Source: Luidia sarsii
Taxonomy: Eukaryota > Echinodermata > Asteroidea > Paxillosida > Luidiidae
DNA length: 64,000 nt
NCBI GenBank assembly: GCA_949987565.1
Contig: OX465111.1
Span: 13,439,216 to 13,503,215, forward strand
Direction: 5' to 3'
Part shown: positions 45,720 through 58,819 of the stretch, in pieces
Layout: each line of letters starts with the position of its first letter
How positions within the stretch are numbered: position 1 is the first letter of the stretch
Notes under the pieces: model-generated
Told to the model about the DNA's origin: nothing
What the model saw: only the letters and a program-made list of their open reading frames with translations
The model's database searches: none
Made by a program: the position numbers and the translations under genes

Positions 45720-46375
45720 TTGAGAGGTATCAATTATTTTCAGTGAGTTTCATCTGTTGTCTCGTCACTAGAAAGATTGCGTGAAAAAAGATCAAGCAGA
45801 ATTTCTTCTGCATGGAGTAAATCAAGGTGATCCTTGGTGAAGATGAAAAAAATCCCATGTGTCATAAGTGCATTATTGCATTAATTTTTTCAGTAAGTTT
45901 CATCCGTTGTCTCATCAACAGAGAGATTTGCGTGCGAGAGGAGTGCATAGACTTTCCACATGGGAAATATTAAGATGATAGAAAACTTTTATCATAACTG
46001 AGAGGCATTTCTTTGTCAAAAATGAGTTTCACTTGTTCACTAGAAAGCTTGCGTGTAAGAAGAGCGGGCAGTCTTTCCATGTCAGACAGATCAAAATGAT
46101 AGAAAACTATTTTCATAACTGAGAGGTATTTTTTTCCTTTTTTCAATACTTATCTGTTGACCGGGAAGATTGCGTGCGAGAAAAGCAGCTCGTCTTTCCA
46201 CATGGGAAATGTTAAGTTGATGGAAATCTGTTATCATAATTGAGGGGTATTTCTTCTAACTATCATCTGATGTTCGCTGCAAAGATTGCGTGCAAGATCG
46301 AAAGGGGGGTGGGGGGGCTATAGTCTTTCCACATGGGACATGCGAAGATGATGGAAAACTGTTATCATAACTGCG
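45720..46375. repeat. Degenerate ~115-160-bp tandem repeat in intron
   Basis: Units begin with TAACTGAGAGG(T/C)AT and contain CACTAGAAAGATTGCGTG and CTTTCCACATGGGA; visible at about 45720, 45880, 45995, 46110 and 46240. Units are much diverged, so this array is older than the satellite at 1-16345. Confidence 0.8.
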
Positions 46376-46660
46376 ACCTCCGGGCACGCGAGTCGGGCAG
46401 AAGTCTCCCACGCATCCTGCCAGCTCTTGTCCGACACGACGACAAGGGCCATCGGACGCGGGCAAAGACATCGCCCCATTTAACCCTCCGTGGTCTCGGC
46501 CCTCCCCACGGAGGGCGGGCAAGTAATTAGACAGAGGAGGAAAAAAACAACCCAATGACCAGTCTGAGGGCATCGGTGCAGGGAGAGAGGGAGGGAAGGA
46601 AGGAGGAGCAAGGGGAAGCAATCAATGGGGACCAGTGACTGACGAGTTTTTGCTGGGGAA
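46376..46660. other. GC-richer unique intronic segment
   Basis: GC-rich, CpG-containing, and free of the recurrent repeats on either side. Open frames on both strands show no splice structure. It could be regulatory; nothing more can be said from one sequence. Confidence 0.3.
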
Positions 46661-47059
46661 GGATTTAATTGGCTGAATGAGAAGCCATTTTTCAGGTCCT
46701 TGACGGAATGCACTGACCATTTCTTAAGACGAGGCGTCCTGCCAGGGACCGTATCTCCTGTCTGGTCATGAGCGGTCATTTGTCCCGACCGAAAAAAACC
46801 AAAACAAAACTAAACATTTCCTGCACAGTGCTCCGCTGGACAAGCCTGAAGGGCGATGCAAGTGAACCACTCCTAAGGAACCATACAGAAACTACATGTA
46901 GCCCAAAGCAGACAAGACCAGCAAATTGCTGCCCTACATGCCAGTAGGCATAATGAGTCCCAACATAAAAAATATAACAAACTGACCTGGTCAAGCAGAC
47001 AGACTGCAACTAACTGTTTACGATGTTTGAAATAGGAGACTTAATGACTCATCAGAATT

Positions 47060-47330
47060 CCAGTATAATTGCTTAATTTATCTGATTACATAACTCTCTA
47101 AACAATAACAACTGCAGGATTCAATAAGGGTTTGCCCTGCTCGACGTGATAAACACTGAATGCTCAGTGCTTTGCCCGGTGCCTGATGAATACAATTCAG
47201 GCAGCTCGGGCGGGATTTGAACCAGCGACTCCTGCTTTCTAGTGCAGATGTCTTAACCACTGGACCACCGAGCTGGTCGAGGTCATGTGGTGAATTTTAA
47301 TTTTGTGCAGTGGCGGGTACTGCGTTGCAT
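47060..47330 (-). mobile_element. Family B SINE in receptor intron
   Basis: Complement of a well-preserved copy: GCGGGATTTGAACCAGCGAC, TAGTGCAGATGTCTTAACCA, TGGACCACCGAGCTGGTCGA and AGGGTTTGCCCTGCTCGACG. Confidence 0.9.
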
Positions 47331-47560
47331 CATAGATATAACACGATGCTTGAGTCGAGGAGAATGTAATTCAATGAGGGTTTGTCCTGCTCGATGTGAT
47401 AAATGCTGAACACTCAGTGCCCAAGCTGCGTGAATTTGTTTCATCAGGCATCGGGCAAGGCACTGAGTATTCAGTGTTTATCACGTCGAGCAGGGCAAAA
47501 CCTCATCGAATGACTTTCTCCTCGACGCAAACAACATGCTATATCTATGAACTTCAGGAT
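47330..47560. repeat. Head-to-head dimer of family B tails (~95-bp arms)
   Basis: TATAACACGATGCTTGAGTC through AACACTCAGTGCC is opposed by GGCACTGAGTATTCAGTG through AACATGCTATATCTATG, giving a long imperfect palindrome. A single tail of the same type lies at about 37800-37890. Confidence 0.85.
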
Positions 47561-47949
47561 AGCACTTAGAAAGTCTAACCAGTAGCAGCATCTACTTCAG
47601 CAGATGCAACAGAGGGAACAATCCGCGTACAAAAAAAAACAAGAAAGAAATGGTGGCTGGAGCATCACATCTGGTAGTGAGTCGAAAACCCGCAGTCCTT
47701 GTTAGGTCGTGTTGAGGTATCTAATGATCTAAAGGTGTCTAATGATTAATGACCTGAGGTGTCTATTATCTGATTATAGGGAAAGGATTTGGTTCCTTCT
47801 GATGATTAAAGAGCATTTTTTTTTCGAAAGCACCCTGTTTACCGGCTACACCCAGATACCACGAATAAATCACCTCATCGTTCAAAGGTCAAACACTCAA
47901 GGATGGGTTGAACTTTCAACGGTGTACTCTGCCTGACAATGAACAGAGC

Positions 47950-48045
47950 ATACACTGCCAAAGACGGTGAGCTATTGGCTCTTTTCAGAGGCACACTCCA
48001 TCTGAAAAGAGATCACTTACATGGTGTCACTGCAAACTTTCAAAT
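47950..48045. repeat. TGTGGCTCT palindromic repeat fragment
   Basis: GCTATTGGCTCTTTTCAG, AGATCACTTACATGGTGTC and CTGCAAACTTTC. Confidence 0.7.
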
Positions 48046-48184
48046 TCTTATTGGTCAGTTGCGTGGATTTCACCAAAATCATTAAAAAAACACTCTTTCT
48101 GCAGAATCATCTGCTTTCTACATCAAATATAAAACTATCACTTTCACATTCCTCGAAGGTTTTATTGGTAAGTGACCAACAATC

Positions 48185-48335
48185 AATTTCATCAAACTCA
48201 TCGCAGCTTACAACTAATTGACTGATGAAGAGCAACGCACAGAAACCATATAGCCAAGCACACAACTTACAGTGGGCCATCCATTGCAAGTACATGTTCA
48301 GCTGCACTGCATCATAAGGCTTTGTCAAATCCACT
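48185..48335. mobile_element. GATTTCAC-type MITE copy
   Basis: ATTTCATCAAACTCATCGCA to CATAAGGCTTTGTCAAATCC, with AACGCACAGAAACC in the middle as in the copy at 63372. A second GATTTCACCAAAATC start lies at 48067, so two elements may be nested. Confidence 0.7.
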
Positions 48336-48609
48336 CCCCCCCTCTCCTACCCTATAAAAAATATAATCAACTTCTGGCAGACATTCCTTCAGATGAGGCT
48401 TCAGGAAATTTGGAGCGACTTTGGGGGACTAATGGTTTAGCAGTAGCCTCTTGGACAGCCTCGATAAGAAGCACTGGTTGTCTGATAGACGGCTACTGGC
48501 CCACAGCAAGTCCTCCTTCAGACATCCAGGAAGGAAGGGTTTCAATTGGTCTATCTCCATTCACTACATTGAGCACCATAATCGTTGTTGGTGCTAAGCT
48601 CCTGGAAGG

Positions 48610-49135
48610 AGCAGAAAGACAATACGAAAGAGAGAGAGAGAGGAAGGGAAAAGAGGGGGAGAGAGAGAACGGGGAAGAGGGAGATAGAGATAGTGCAAGA
48701 AGGAGAGGGGACAGAGAAAGAGGAAGATGTGAAAAGAGAGAGAGAGAGAAATTGGAAGAGGGAGAAGGGAAAGGGAGAGAGGTGGATAGTGAAGGGAATA
48801 GAGAGAGAGATGTGGAGAGTATGAGAAACAGAGGAGAAAGGGAGAAAGACAGACACAAAGAGAAACTCGGAGAGACAGACAGAGATGGAGAGAGACAGAA
48901 ACAGAGGGAGAGAGATAGAGAGAAAGAGGAGAGACAGAGAGAGAGAGAAGGGGAGAGAGATACAGACAATGAGAAGAGAGACAGAGAGAGGGAGAGAGAG
49001 AGACAGAAAGCGAGGGAGAAGGAGAGAGAAAGAGAGAGAAGAAGAGAGAGGGAGAACGAATAAGAGTTACAGAGAAAGACAGAGAGAGAAAGGAGAGTGT
49101 GAGAGGGGCAGATGGAGAGTGAGAGGAGAGCAGAC
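48610..49135. repeat. GA-rich low-complexity tract
   Basis: About 500 bp of GAGA with scattered other bases on the plus strand (CU-rich on the receptor transcript). Overlapping open frames of 100-260 codons on both strands are low-complexity artefacts. Confidence 0.97.
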
Positions 49136-50335
49136 AGTGGTGGGGATGAAGTGGTTTCTCCAAGAGTCAAAGGGGTTGTCAACATTGTGTAAGTCTTGTG
49201 GCCCACGTCAGTAATTCAATCAGAAAGGACTTGATCGGGATCACTGAGGAAGGGGGTGATGGGCCGTGCTCCAAAGTCAAACCAAATAAACCCCTGACCA
49301 AGGGGATAAGTCCCCACAGTCTGCAGGGCGCTAATGCAGAGCAGATAAGGCAACGCTCTCTCCAAGAATAGTCCAAAAGGAATATTGCCATTTCATCCCA
49401 ATTTCAAAGAGACTAGCTTGAGTGCCCTTGGCCTTCATACCCCACTACCCCACCATATTTTTGTTGGGAAAATAAACACTATACTTAAGTTAACCTTTTC
49501 GAGAAATCTAAAGGGTAAGAGTGTAAACTGACACAAGACCTAGCAGGAATGAAATGCTTGGATCTCCAACTTCTTAATTTGTGAACAAAAATGCGCAAAC
49601 ACTCTTAAAGGCCCAATACAACATTGGGAAGATTGGAAAACATCGATGTCAACAGATTTCCTTCTAATTTACACAGTTTGTAGATGGTCATGATAGAATC
49701 CTCATGTTGAAATCTTACGGTGTGGGATGCTGTACTTCCAGAGAAATCTTCACACAAATATCGACAAATAGTTTATTACTCGCAAGTAGTAAACTATTTC
49801 TTACACTACAGAATGATGCAAAAACTGTGACCTTTTTTTCCCCTTTTTCTACTCTCTCAGACCACCATTTGAGCTCAAACCTTTGAAGGATTGCTTTTTT
49901 GGGATGTTTAATGGGTTAATAACATACAAACTGTGGCAATCTTTTGACCTTTACCAATGTTGTATAGGGCCTTTAAATGAGGAAAACTGTACTGTTCTCT
50001 TGGTGTTTGTTGGGTAACAAGCAATTTTTCATTAAGTGGATCACTTTGCCGCATCGACCTACATCATGGATCAGAGGTCTACATCGTCAACCTTTCAGAG
50101 GCTTAATGCCCAGTTTCCGCTTCACGTGACAAACCCGTCTCTAACCGGGCTGCTTTGTTGTTCTGCCCGTCGGGTCTGACAATAAGCAAAGGACGAAGAT
50201 AAGCAAATGAGGAACACCCTATTGACTTAGCCTGCTGTCAGTGCCAACATCTTAGGGGCTTTTTGCATTACAAATAAAACTATCAGGGTCGTACACTGGT
50301 CTGTGGTGGTTTTCATCAAACTCGTCGTACGTTAG
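49136..50335. other. Receptor intron, unique sequence
   Basis: No exon recognised. The segment 50100-50230 is GC-richer than its surroundings. Confidence 0.4.
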
Positions 50336-50339
50336 AATA

Positions 50340-50515
50340 AATCAACCCATTGCTAAGTGGAAGGTTTGCGGTGATACCCTGTAGCTGTTCTTTATTAAGA
50401 AGTGTGGCTCTGAAAAGAGTTACCGGCTCTTTTCGGAGCCACACTCCTTCTTGAAAGAGAAGTGCTACATGGTGTCACAGCAAACCATCCACTTAGTATT
50501 TCCACCATGCAAACC
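50340..50515. repeat. TGTGGCTCT palindromic repeat, complete copy
   Basis: CTAAGTGGAAGGTTTGCGGT at the left and CAGCAAACCATCCACTTAG at the right are complementary ends. AAGTGTGGCTCTGAAAAGAG and CTCTTTTCGGAGCCACACTC form the central stem. This is the clearest full copy of the family in the window. Confidence 0.9.
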
Positions 50516-51304
50516 TTCGAGTCTTATCTAACACCTATTACAGCTTGTGATGAACTATCAGTCATCAGTGGAGTTAGGATGCATCGTAAGGCTTCATGAA
50601 AACAACCACAGACATGTGTAACCCGTTCACACGGCGAGATTTCACCACAGTGCTGACCCATAACTTCATTTCGAATTTCGATCCTGGAAGATTTTTCTCA
50701 ACAGCATCGACTCATGTAAAAGCGCTCGACCCTGCAGATGACCCGTGGTGGAAAAATTCCAACATGTGTAGTGTAATTGCCATTACATTTCTAACCTGTG
50801 CAAGTGTGCCTCCTGTCAATGTGACAAGCAGGTCGTTATGCATGCGCACAGATAGAACAAGCAAATGTGAACAGATCAACACAATACATGGGTCAATACT
50901 GACATGTGTAGCGTGAACGCCAAATTTTGAGTTGTGAAGTGAGAGCGTGCAGTATGATTGACCCGCGTTGAAATTGGGAAGAGTTTACACAGGGTGAACT
51001 CGTGTAGGTTTGGACACATGTAAAAGGTATTGTGGTGGGAAAAGGCGTCATTAGGTCAGTGTGCATGTAACTTCAAGTTTGGGGCAAACTAGAAGATGTT
51101 CCCAGACTACAGCCTTCCAGTATTGCACACTGAGCCATGCTTGAAGTGTCAAGGTAATTCATCACCCTTACAGTCTAAAGTTTCTATAAATTCAAATCAG
51201 ACTGTTGTAGTTCTAGGTAATGATAAAATCTAAAAGGCAATCTTGATACTATAGTGTACATACTGTGGCTTTACGTGTATAAATATATACAGTTATACAT
51301 GTAC

Positions 51305-51470
51305 ACGGCAAAGACTAGTTGACTATTTGGGAAGGCCACTGTCTAAGGGCTGGCTAGCTCAGATGGAAGAGCACTGGTACATTAGTCCAGAGGTCTCGGG
51401 TTCAAGTCCCGCTCCAGTCAAAGTTTTCTTTGCGATTTTTTTCAAATTGTTAAAAAAGTTCCCAGTAAGT
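51305..51470 (+). mobile_element. Family A SINE in receptor intron
   Basis: Full copy: CACGGCAAAGACTAGTTGAC, GGGCTGGCTAGCTCAGATGG, GGGTTCAAGTCCCGCTCC and the tail TTTTCTTTGCGATTTTTTTC to TTCCCAGTAAG. Confidence 0.9.
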
Positions 51471-51539
51471 TTTTCCTTTGTTTGTTTGTCAATATCTATA
51501 AAAATACATGTGCAATTGTCTTTTATCATCTCTTCGGTT

Positions 51540-51870
51540 GCCTGATCCTAATACAGGCTTATCCCCCATCCGGCCCGTGGCACGTCCCGGGTGCTAACAA
51601 CCTACTTCTGGGGCGAGGAAGTCATCTCTCAGTGGTGAATTCTCTCCCCATTTTGTTCTCCTTCCGTGCATTATGTGTTAGTTAGCAGGCGGTAAACAGC
51701 CCGGAGTGTGTGCGGCCTTCCTCTCTGGGAATCGGAGACGTGAATCTGCTTTAGCTTAAACTGATCACTTCCACATGTTATCAGCTGTATGGATTTATGT
51801 TCCGATGACCGCAACCCCCCCAAAAAACCTACATGATCCACGCAGCAATTTCTTGTGTAAGTTCATTTTT
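51540..51870. repeat. GC-richer segment containing a duplicated element
   Basis: TCTGGGAATCGGAGACGTGA and CACTTCCACATGTTATCAGC near 51725-51785 have relatives at about 52225-52290 (GTCTGGGAAATGGATCCG, CACATCCACATGTTATCAGC), followed in both by TTCC(G/T)GATGACC. The 51540-51720 part is unique. Confidence 0.6.
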
Positions 51871-52204
51871 TGGGTCACCTGTGTCCTCTGAACCATTGAA
51901 TAGTTTACTACAGGAATGGCGTGCAACTAATGCTTTAAACAGGCAAATCTCGATAAGTAAAATCTTAAGGGAACAGGCTAATCACTTGTGCTAAGCAGAG
52001 TTTTGATTTAGGAGAAGTTGCACCTTTGTTTTACTACAGAAGGGAATAGAATCCTTGTTTGACTAAGCAGGAGTTTTGAGTTATCAGAGTTTGACTTATC
52101 GAGATTTCACTGTCTATTACTGCATTCATTTCTGAGTGGTGCAATATTGCTCCAAATTACAGTCTAACTCAATTGACTTGAACTACTTAGTCTACAATAT
52201 CAGA

Positions 52205-52340
52205 GGGTCTGGAGTGCACACTGCCTACGGGCGTCTGGGAAATGGATCCGCCAGAACTTAGACTAATCACATCCACATGTTATCAGCGCTGCTCATTGAC
52301 TTCCTGATGACCCCCAAAAATGATGCTTGCAACCATTTTT
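52205..52340. repeat. Second copy of the CCACATGTTATCAGC element
   Basis: Diverged repeat of 51715-51860, about 500 bp away in the same orientation. Confidence 0.6.
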
Positions 52341-53340
52341 TCATGTATTACGCACTGTATAGTTCAAATTTTGGTTTCCGAGAATTGTGGTGATGCAAAA
52401 TTGCTCCAAACAACTCACTGAATCGAACTACTCAAACTACTCAAACTACAAAACTACTCGAACTACTTGATCTACTACGCATGAATCCTAAAAACTCAAA
52501 GGGCCTGATGTTTGCAGCTCTCGTGGGATGGTTAAAAAAATGGTCCAACTGTGACATTTACTGGAAGAATCTGGGGAAATTATTTGTCAGTGGGGTAGAA
52601 ATACAACCATTGTCCCTCAAAGACAAAATGTAATGAGCTAACGACTAGACTTGTTTCCTCATGAAGCCATGGTACTTTCCAAAGTACTGTAAGTTCACAC
52701 TCATCAAAAGTAAGTTAACTTATCAAAATACATGTAGTGAATCATGATTGAAAAACTAAATTATTTTTTGCACCCATTTTCTCATGACCAAAATTTTGCT
52801 TGTGATCTGAAAATCTGTTGTTGGTGAGTGTTGTTGTTGGTGAGTTTTTTTTTTTTATGTGTATACCTGAAAACCAACAGGGCAGACTGTGGTTTAAATT
52901 GCATTTCAAATTGTGGTTAACAGGAAAAACATGCAAACAGGAAAACCCATTTCTGAATTGCCATTGAAAATTTGAAAAGTGAATCACGCTTTTCCGCGAG
53001 TGAATGTCCCCTTTGTCAAGTTGGTTAAGCCCTTGACATGACTTACCCTTTTGGCTGGAAGAATAAATAATTTTTTTTTTAAAGGTATACAAATTCCCTC
53101 AAAATGAATGGTTTTCAGACGCATCACCTGAAATCAAAACACATCTCCTCTTGTCTGTTCAGGGTCAGCAAATTAACTTCGGAGCTTGGTGTTGAAAAGT
53201 TCCTTCACTTTCGATCACAAACATTGCCACGTCTTTGTGATGACTCAATAACAGAAAGCATTTTCTTTCCCTGATACAAATTTCCAACCAGCTTGCCTTG
53301 GCAAACACTAGATAGTACCAAGCTGTGCCCACTGTATATA

Positions 53341-53905
<565 letters not shown>

Positions 53906-53949
53906 ATACAGACAGAAAGAGAGAGAAGAGATCATGGAAGAGAAGCTAG

Positions 53950-55325
53950 TCTAAAAAAAACAACAGAGTTCTCTAACATGTCTAATTGCGTTCGAGGGTT
54001 GACAATCACGCTATCTTGTACAAAACGCCAAGTTGATCAACTGCCTTATTTCTGAATTCATCAACAGATGTCATCCACAGTCCCAGATCCGACTGACTGA
54101 TTCATTTCAGAGTCTAAATATACACATTCCTCTTCTATGTGCATCTTAACCACCTAGTTGTCAATGTGTACTTTTACTAAGTTCGACTTAAAAAGATTCA
54201 AAAGTACGCCCAAATGTCTCCCAAATACAGAACCCTTCTGTAAAAGCCTTCTGCCTATGTCCCGCCAGTCCTGCTGGGATCAAAACAATTCAGCTGCTAC
54301 CCAAACTACCCTGAAATATCAATTATCACAAATTCAGAAAAACACATTTGAAGTAAAACTACAAACTCAGTTAAATGACCAAAATTATACCAATCTCTAA
54401 TACCATTATGTAGAGGACTTGGTTTTTGCTTTGTTTTCGATTTGATCAAGACCGTTATCAAAATATGCCCCTGGATAAATTCCAGCAAGGATTCACAAAT
54501 AATAATGAAAATATTGTACAACAATATACACAGTAACTTACATTCAGTGCAGCATTGGCCGATCCCACTGCAGCATGACAATGCAACACTCGCTGCTCTC
54601 TGTTCCAAGCTAATACTAAAGACCCGGAATGCAATGATCTACCCTTGGGCCGTGCTATAAAACGCGCTGCAATGGTCACTGCGGGCTCAGCGCAGGGCAC
54701 CCAGGAACAAACAGGACGATAATCCCTCAACGACTGATTCCTCCTTCCGGGGAACCCACCCAAATCGAGTTAAGACCATTTGAGAAATAACTCATCAAGG
54801 CGGCGGCGTTTCATGCACGGCCTGTCACAAACAGGCTGATTAACCCGCACAAAACACAAATCATATCGCAGACAATGCACCCAGCCCTACAAAAAAACAA
54901 TCTATTAACAAGAAAACAAGGCCGTCAGGTATCTGCGAAGCAAAAAAAACGTGAGTCACTCATTACACCTGTCAAGTAAACACAGAAAGATTACGGAGAT
55001 CCATAACTCAGCCGGCTTTCCTACAGCAGGGAGGGAATGGTTAGCAGCCAGTGGGACTCACAGAGCAACCTACCTCGATAGGAGCGCGTAGCGGTGAAGC
55101 CGAGGGACGGTGCTTACCCTGCATCAACTACCAGCAGCAGGGCAAGAGTGCGTTTCTTCAAACGAGGAGTGTATTTGATGTCACGTCCCGTCGGCGAGGA
55201 AAAGCAGAATTCCCACGAGGCTGGCGAGTATTCTGTACTTGCGTCCAGGTTGCTTTTTTGAGGGGGAGGGGAAGAGTGGGGGGGGGGCGGATTTGTCTGA
55301 AGGTCTGGAGCTAAAAAAATTTCAA
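53950..55325. other. Receptor intron, mostly unique, GC-richer at 54640-54900
   Basis: No exon recognised. The tract 55255-55295 is G-rich. Short frames show no splice pattern. Confidence 0.4.
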
Positions 55326-55330
55326 CTTAC

Positions 55331-55510
55331 CCCTCGAACCCCCTGCCTCAGCATTCAGGATGCTAGTGGTGACTTCCTGAGGAAGGTCGGCCTTATACGT
55401 GATGACATAGGCCCGGACGATCCCATTCCGCTCAGAGGGGGGCTCCCAGGTCAGGTACACAAAGTCGGGGCCCACGTCCGCGGCGGCGAAGGACCGGACT
55501 GGGCCGGGAG
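55331..55510 (-). CDS. FN3 receptor, first half of the last FN3 domain
   Basis: 180 nt, phase 1 in and out, acceptor GCCTGATTAG and donor GTAAGTTGAA. Encodes APGPVRSFAAADVGPDFVYL then TWEPPSERNGIVRAYVITYK: the A-B-C strands of FN3 with the conserved B-strand Trp and the C-strand Tyr pair. With 43673-43852 it makes one complete FN3 domain of somewhat over 100 residues. A split by a phase-1 intron in mid-domain is common in vertebrate and echinoderm FN3 receptors. Confidence 0.93.
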
Positions 55511-56496
55511 CTAATCAGGCAGCGGAGATATATGACAGCCAATTAGTGGGCTGGAACCCTTAGAACAATCCCAGGCTTACTGGCTCTTAAGTTGTCAAAG
55601 CCGTGACGGCAAATTTAAATATGTTCCCAATTAGGGGCACCTTAGAGGCTGAAGTGACTACATTGTAAGAGTGTACGCTATCTTATTATTCCAGTTTTTG
55701 TTTTGGGGTTGCAGGGGTGTATTTTTTTTGAGGGGGGGGGAAGGGAGGGGAGAAAATTAACATCTTCCACTGTGAAGGAAATTTTTTTTGACCCCTAGAA
55801 TATAACTGATTGACATCTTAAGCCGTGTTCTCATTAGACTTTCCCTTTTTTTGTCTAAACTACCGTGACTTTGATGAAGACTGACAACATTGCATGCAAT
55901 AGCCACGCAAGGTGCACTAACGGTCCTGTTGGATCACCATGACATTGATGTGAAACTAACCAGAGCCAAAAACGGTCATGGTCACTGTCTTTTCTACTCA
56001 GCCATGGTAACTTAGCGGCAACGTGTGACACTTTACTATCCATTCGCAGCAAATCAACATTCCATCAGTGTTAAAAATATAATACAAACATCCAGGTGAG
56101 AGCGCAAGGTGGAATTAGTTTCTGAAATGTCGTAATAAGTTACCACGTGCCCTGCACCCTCCATTGGGGCCGACTACCTCAACGATTTGTCCGCCTGGAG
56201 TGGAGGCTAGTCTGAGGTCAACAGCCGACAGTACAGGTGCTATGCACTGCACACAACACACAATGGACCTTTTTTGTTCAGGCGGACAATCCCTTGACAA
56301 AAGCCGCACAGACATCGGAATTGAGCCAAGGCATGACTCACTTGTACACACAGTGTACGCTTTTCACAAATCTCAGATTTGGCAAGTTTTCAAAAGCCCA
56401 CGTGAGGCGGTCACGTGCACTGGAAAATGGCATGGCGCGAAGTGGTTACCGGTAAGCAAAGCTACACATGTAAGGACAGAGAGAATAGAGCCTTAC
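55511..56496. other. Receptor intron between FN3 exons
   Basis: About 985 bp. Contains a fragment of the AAGCCGCGTT MITE near 55822. No additional exon is needed, since phases on both sides agree. Confidence 0.5.
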
Positions 56497-56610
56497 CTCC
56501 ATCTTCTGTTGCTACTGATGTTTCAGGAGACTCTGGGCCAGCCATTCGGACACTGTCCACCAGATTATAGGCAGCCAGTTGCACGTGATAGGTAGTTGCT
56601 ACCTCCAGAC
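56497..56610 (-). CDS. FN3 receptor, second half of the penultimate FN3 domain
   Basis: 114 nt, phase 1 in and out, acceptor GGGCTCCAG after a T-run and donor GTAAGG. Encodes GLEVATTYHVQLAAYNLVDS then VRMAGPESPETSVATEDG, with the L-x-x-x-T-x-Y F-strand motif and the G-strand. The first half of this domain was not found between 56611 and 64000, so the gene continues beyond the window. The nine exons here give about 441 residues. The family is undetermined: DCC/neogenin, protogenin/IGDCC, sidekick and usherin-like receptors all have FN3 domains before a membrane helix, and the short tail with a PDZ ligand does not single one out. Confidence 0.9.
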
Positions 56611-56704
56611 CTGGAGCCCACACAAAAAAAAATGGAAAGAAGTGCATGTTGAGAAATGCTTGCTGATAATACTTTACCATGATGGAAATCTTACAAATTT
56701 TAAA

Positions 56705-57065
56705 GTCCTAGCAGGACTTTGATGGGTATGATGCTTGGATCCTAACAGGACCTTTCTCAAAGGGAGTTAGAGGATCTCTTGTTTGGATCCTAGCAGGACC
56801 TTTCTTAAAGGCATAGTAGAGGGTATGATGTTTGGATCCTAGCAGGACCTTTCTTAAAGGCATAGTAGAGGGTATGATGTTTGGATCCTAGCAGGACCTT
56901 TCTCAAAGGCAGTTAGAGGGTCTAACATTTGGATCCCTGCCCTTCCCTTTGATCTCACCCTAGTCTGTCTAAAAGCTTTCCTCCTTTGCCGTTTTTCATT
57001 CATCCCTATCCTATTTCCATTCCACCTTTTGAGAAACGTCCTGCCAGGATCAAAACAGGCCCTTT
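56705..57065. repeat. Tandem and inverted arms of the CCTGCTAGGATC family
   Basis: TTGGATCC(T)AGCAGGACCTTT occurs at about 56736, 56783, 56833 and 56880, a period of about 45-50 bp, separated by GGCATAGTAGAGGGTATGA. A single opposing arm GAGAAACGTCCTGCCAGG follows at about 57031. Confidence 0.9.
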
Positions 57066-57880
57066 CAAATGTCTGAGACTTGCACAATGAGTGTCAGGCA
57101 CGGTTATTTTCTTTAACACAAGGTCAACGTCCAAGACATAGGCCTAGTTAGTGACTGATTAAGCAGGTCCATAAGACAGGTTTGAAGTGACATTCATCAC
57201 ATCCTAGATGACCGCAAGACGCCAATCTTTACCCGCGAGATAATGAAGGGCATGCCAATCTGTCTGACAAAAAATCCCCCCCGCCCCCGCTTTATCGAAT
57301 ACTGTCACGTTGACGGATGAATGGAAGGAACTCAGACCAAATTGACAAGTTAAGCATGCGAACTAACAAGATGGTAATCACGCAAAGCATAGGTGGTTTT
57401 TACACTAGGGTGTTTTTTTCCCCTGCAAATAAGGTAAGTGATCTGCCAGCATCGATCAACTGAGTACTGATTGACATTTCAAATAGCTTCTCTTCCTGGG
57501 CGTTTCCGAGTCAAAATTCCAAGTCAAAAATCAGATACTAGGGGAAAAAAAAACCTCTTTCCTCCGCTTATAGATTCACAACTTGCTACTGCTGAGCCAT
57601 AACTCATGTTCTGGCACCGGTGATTGGGGAAAACTTCCCCCCATCACCGTTTCAATCTTGGCTCCTCAACCCCCCCCCCCCCCTTCCCTCAAGAACACCG
57701 CTGATTGACATCCACAGTGTGGCACGATTGACATCCACGGTGTGGCACGCCTCATTTAGTCTTCAGACCCAAGGTCGCGACGACACAGATTAAGACTGGC
57801 TCCCAAAAAGCGCACCATTAGTGGTTCTACATAGCCACTGTTCTGACTCTGAATCACTCTCCCTAACCTTTCTAAAAAAA
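57066..57880. other. Unique sequence upstream of the FN3 exon
   Basis: No exon recognised. Contains a C-run at 57669-57682 and a doubled TTGACATCCACxGTGTGGCA near 57705-57745. Confidence 0.4.
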
Positions 57881-57884
57881 CTGA

Positions 57885-58230
57885 GCGATATCGACGGAGC
57901 AAACAAAGAAAGCATTAGAACTCAGACCATGAAATAGAAGGTGAAAGTACAGATGAAACCATCTGTACTGCTGAGCATCGATTTACAAACTCACCCCTAG
58001 TATTTCAAGGAAGGATCCCAGAAAAAGAAGTGTTAGAACTCAGACCATGAGAGAGAAGGTGAAAAGTACAGATGAAGCCATCTGTACCTCTGAGCATAGA
58101 TTTACAAATTCACCCCCAGTATTCCAATGAAGAACCCTGGCAAAAGAAGTGTTAGAACTCAGACCATGGAAGAGAAGGCCAAAGTACAGATTTTCTTCCA
58201 CCTGAGCAATGGTTTATCAACTCACCTCCA
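57885..58230. repeat. ~118-bp tandem repeat, three copies
   Basis: TTAGAACTCAGACCATG recurs at about 57916, 58033 and 58152. Units carry an ACAGATG...CATCTGT hairpin, and the third is diverged at its end. Confidence 0.9.
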
Positions 58231-58584
58231 AATTTGTGACACAACTTAAGCTTTACCCTCCTTTATTGAGGCAAAACAGGATGGGGAAAACCAAAAAAAT
58301 GACCTCTCATGCTCTCCAACCCAGATATTTTGCCTGCCTTCTATCACTGATGTGCGACAATGTTCAGGAAAATGTCAATTGGCAACAGCTGGGCTCTGAA
58401 CTTTTCAATGAATGCCTTGCTAATTTTTGTGTTTTTGCCAACGGCACATGCAAATCGGCAGCGGAAATCAGTATTCTGGACACTCTACATTTTTTTGTAG
58501 TGAAAATGATGTGCCAGTCTTGTGCAGGAATTTCCCGAATGTCTAAAAGCCACTTCAAATTTCATTATTAATTTGTTTCATAAA

Positions 58585-58700
58585 TTAGGAAGGCCTGACA
58601 TTTCGATTCTAGGACTTTCTCAAAGGTCTTTGAGAAAGGTTGTGCTATTACTCTTGCTATTAGTCATTAAGCAGTTTGCCACATTTTTGCATATGACTGT
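58585..58700. repeat. CCTGCTAGGATC family, collapsed copy
   Basis: GGCCTGACATTTCGATTCTA and TTTGAGAAAGGTTGTGCTAT face each other, followed by CATTAAGCAGTTTGCCAC. Confidence 0.8.
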
Positions 58701-58819
58701 ATTTATTTTTCCAAATGATTTCTTTTTCAGTGAGTGGTTCTTTGTTTCAGATCAAATCAATTACCTGAGGACAATTTTTTTAATTTCCTGTTTCCTTATC
58801 TTGAAAATAATACTTCTTT

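Noticed and set aside
48272..49206. Open frames up to 263 codons in GA-rich DNA
   Set aside because: Low-complexity Glu/Arg or Ser/Leu peptides from GAGA repeats, open on both strands, no splice context.
50596..50916. 106-codon plus-strand frame
   Set aside because: Lies next to a palindromic repeat, no domain, no splice signals and no sign of codon bias.
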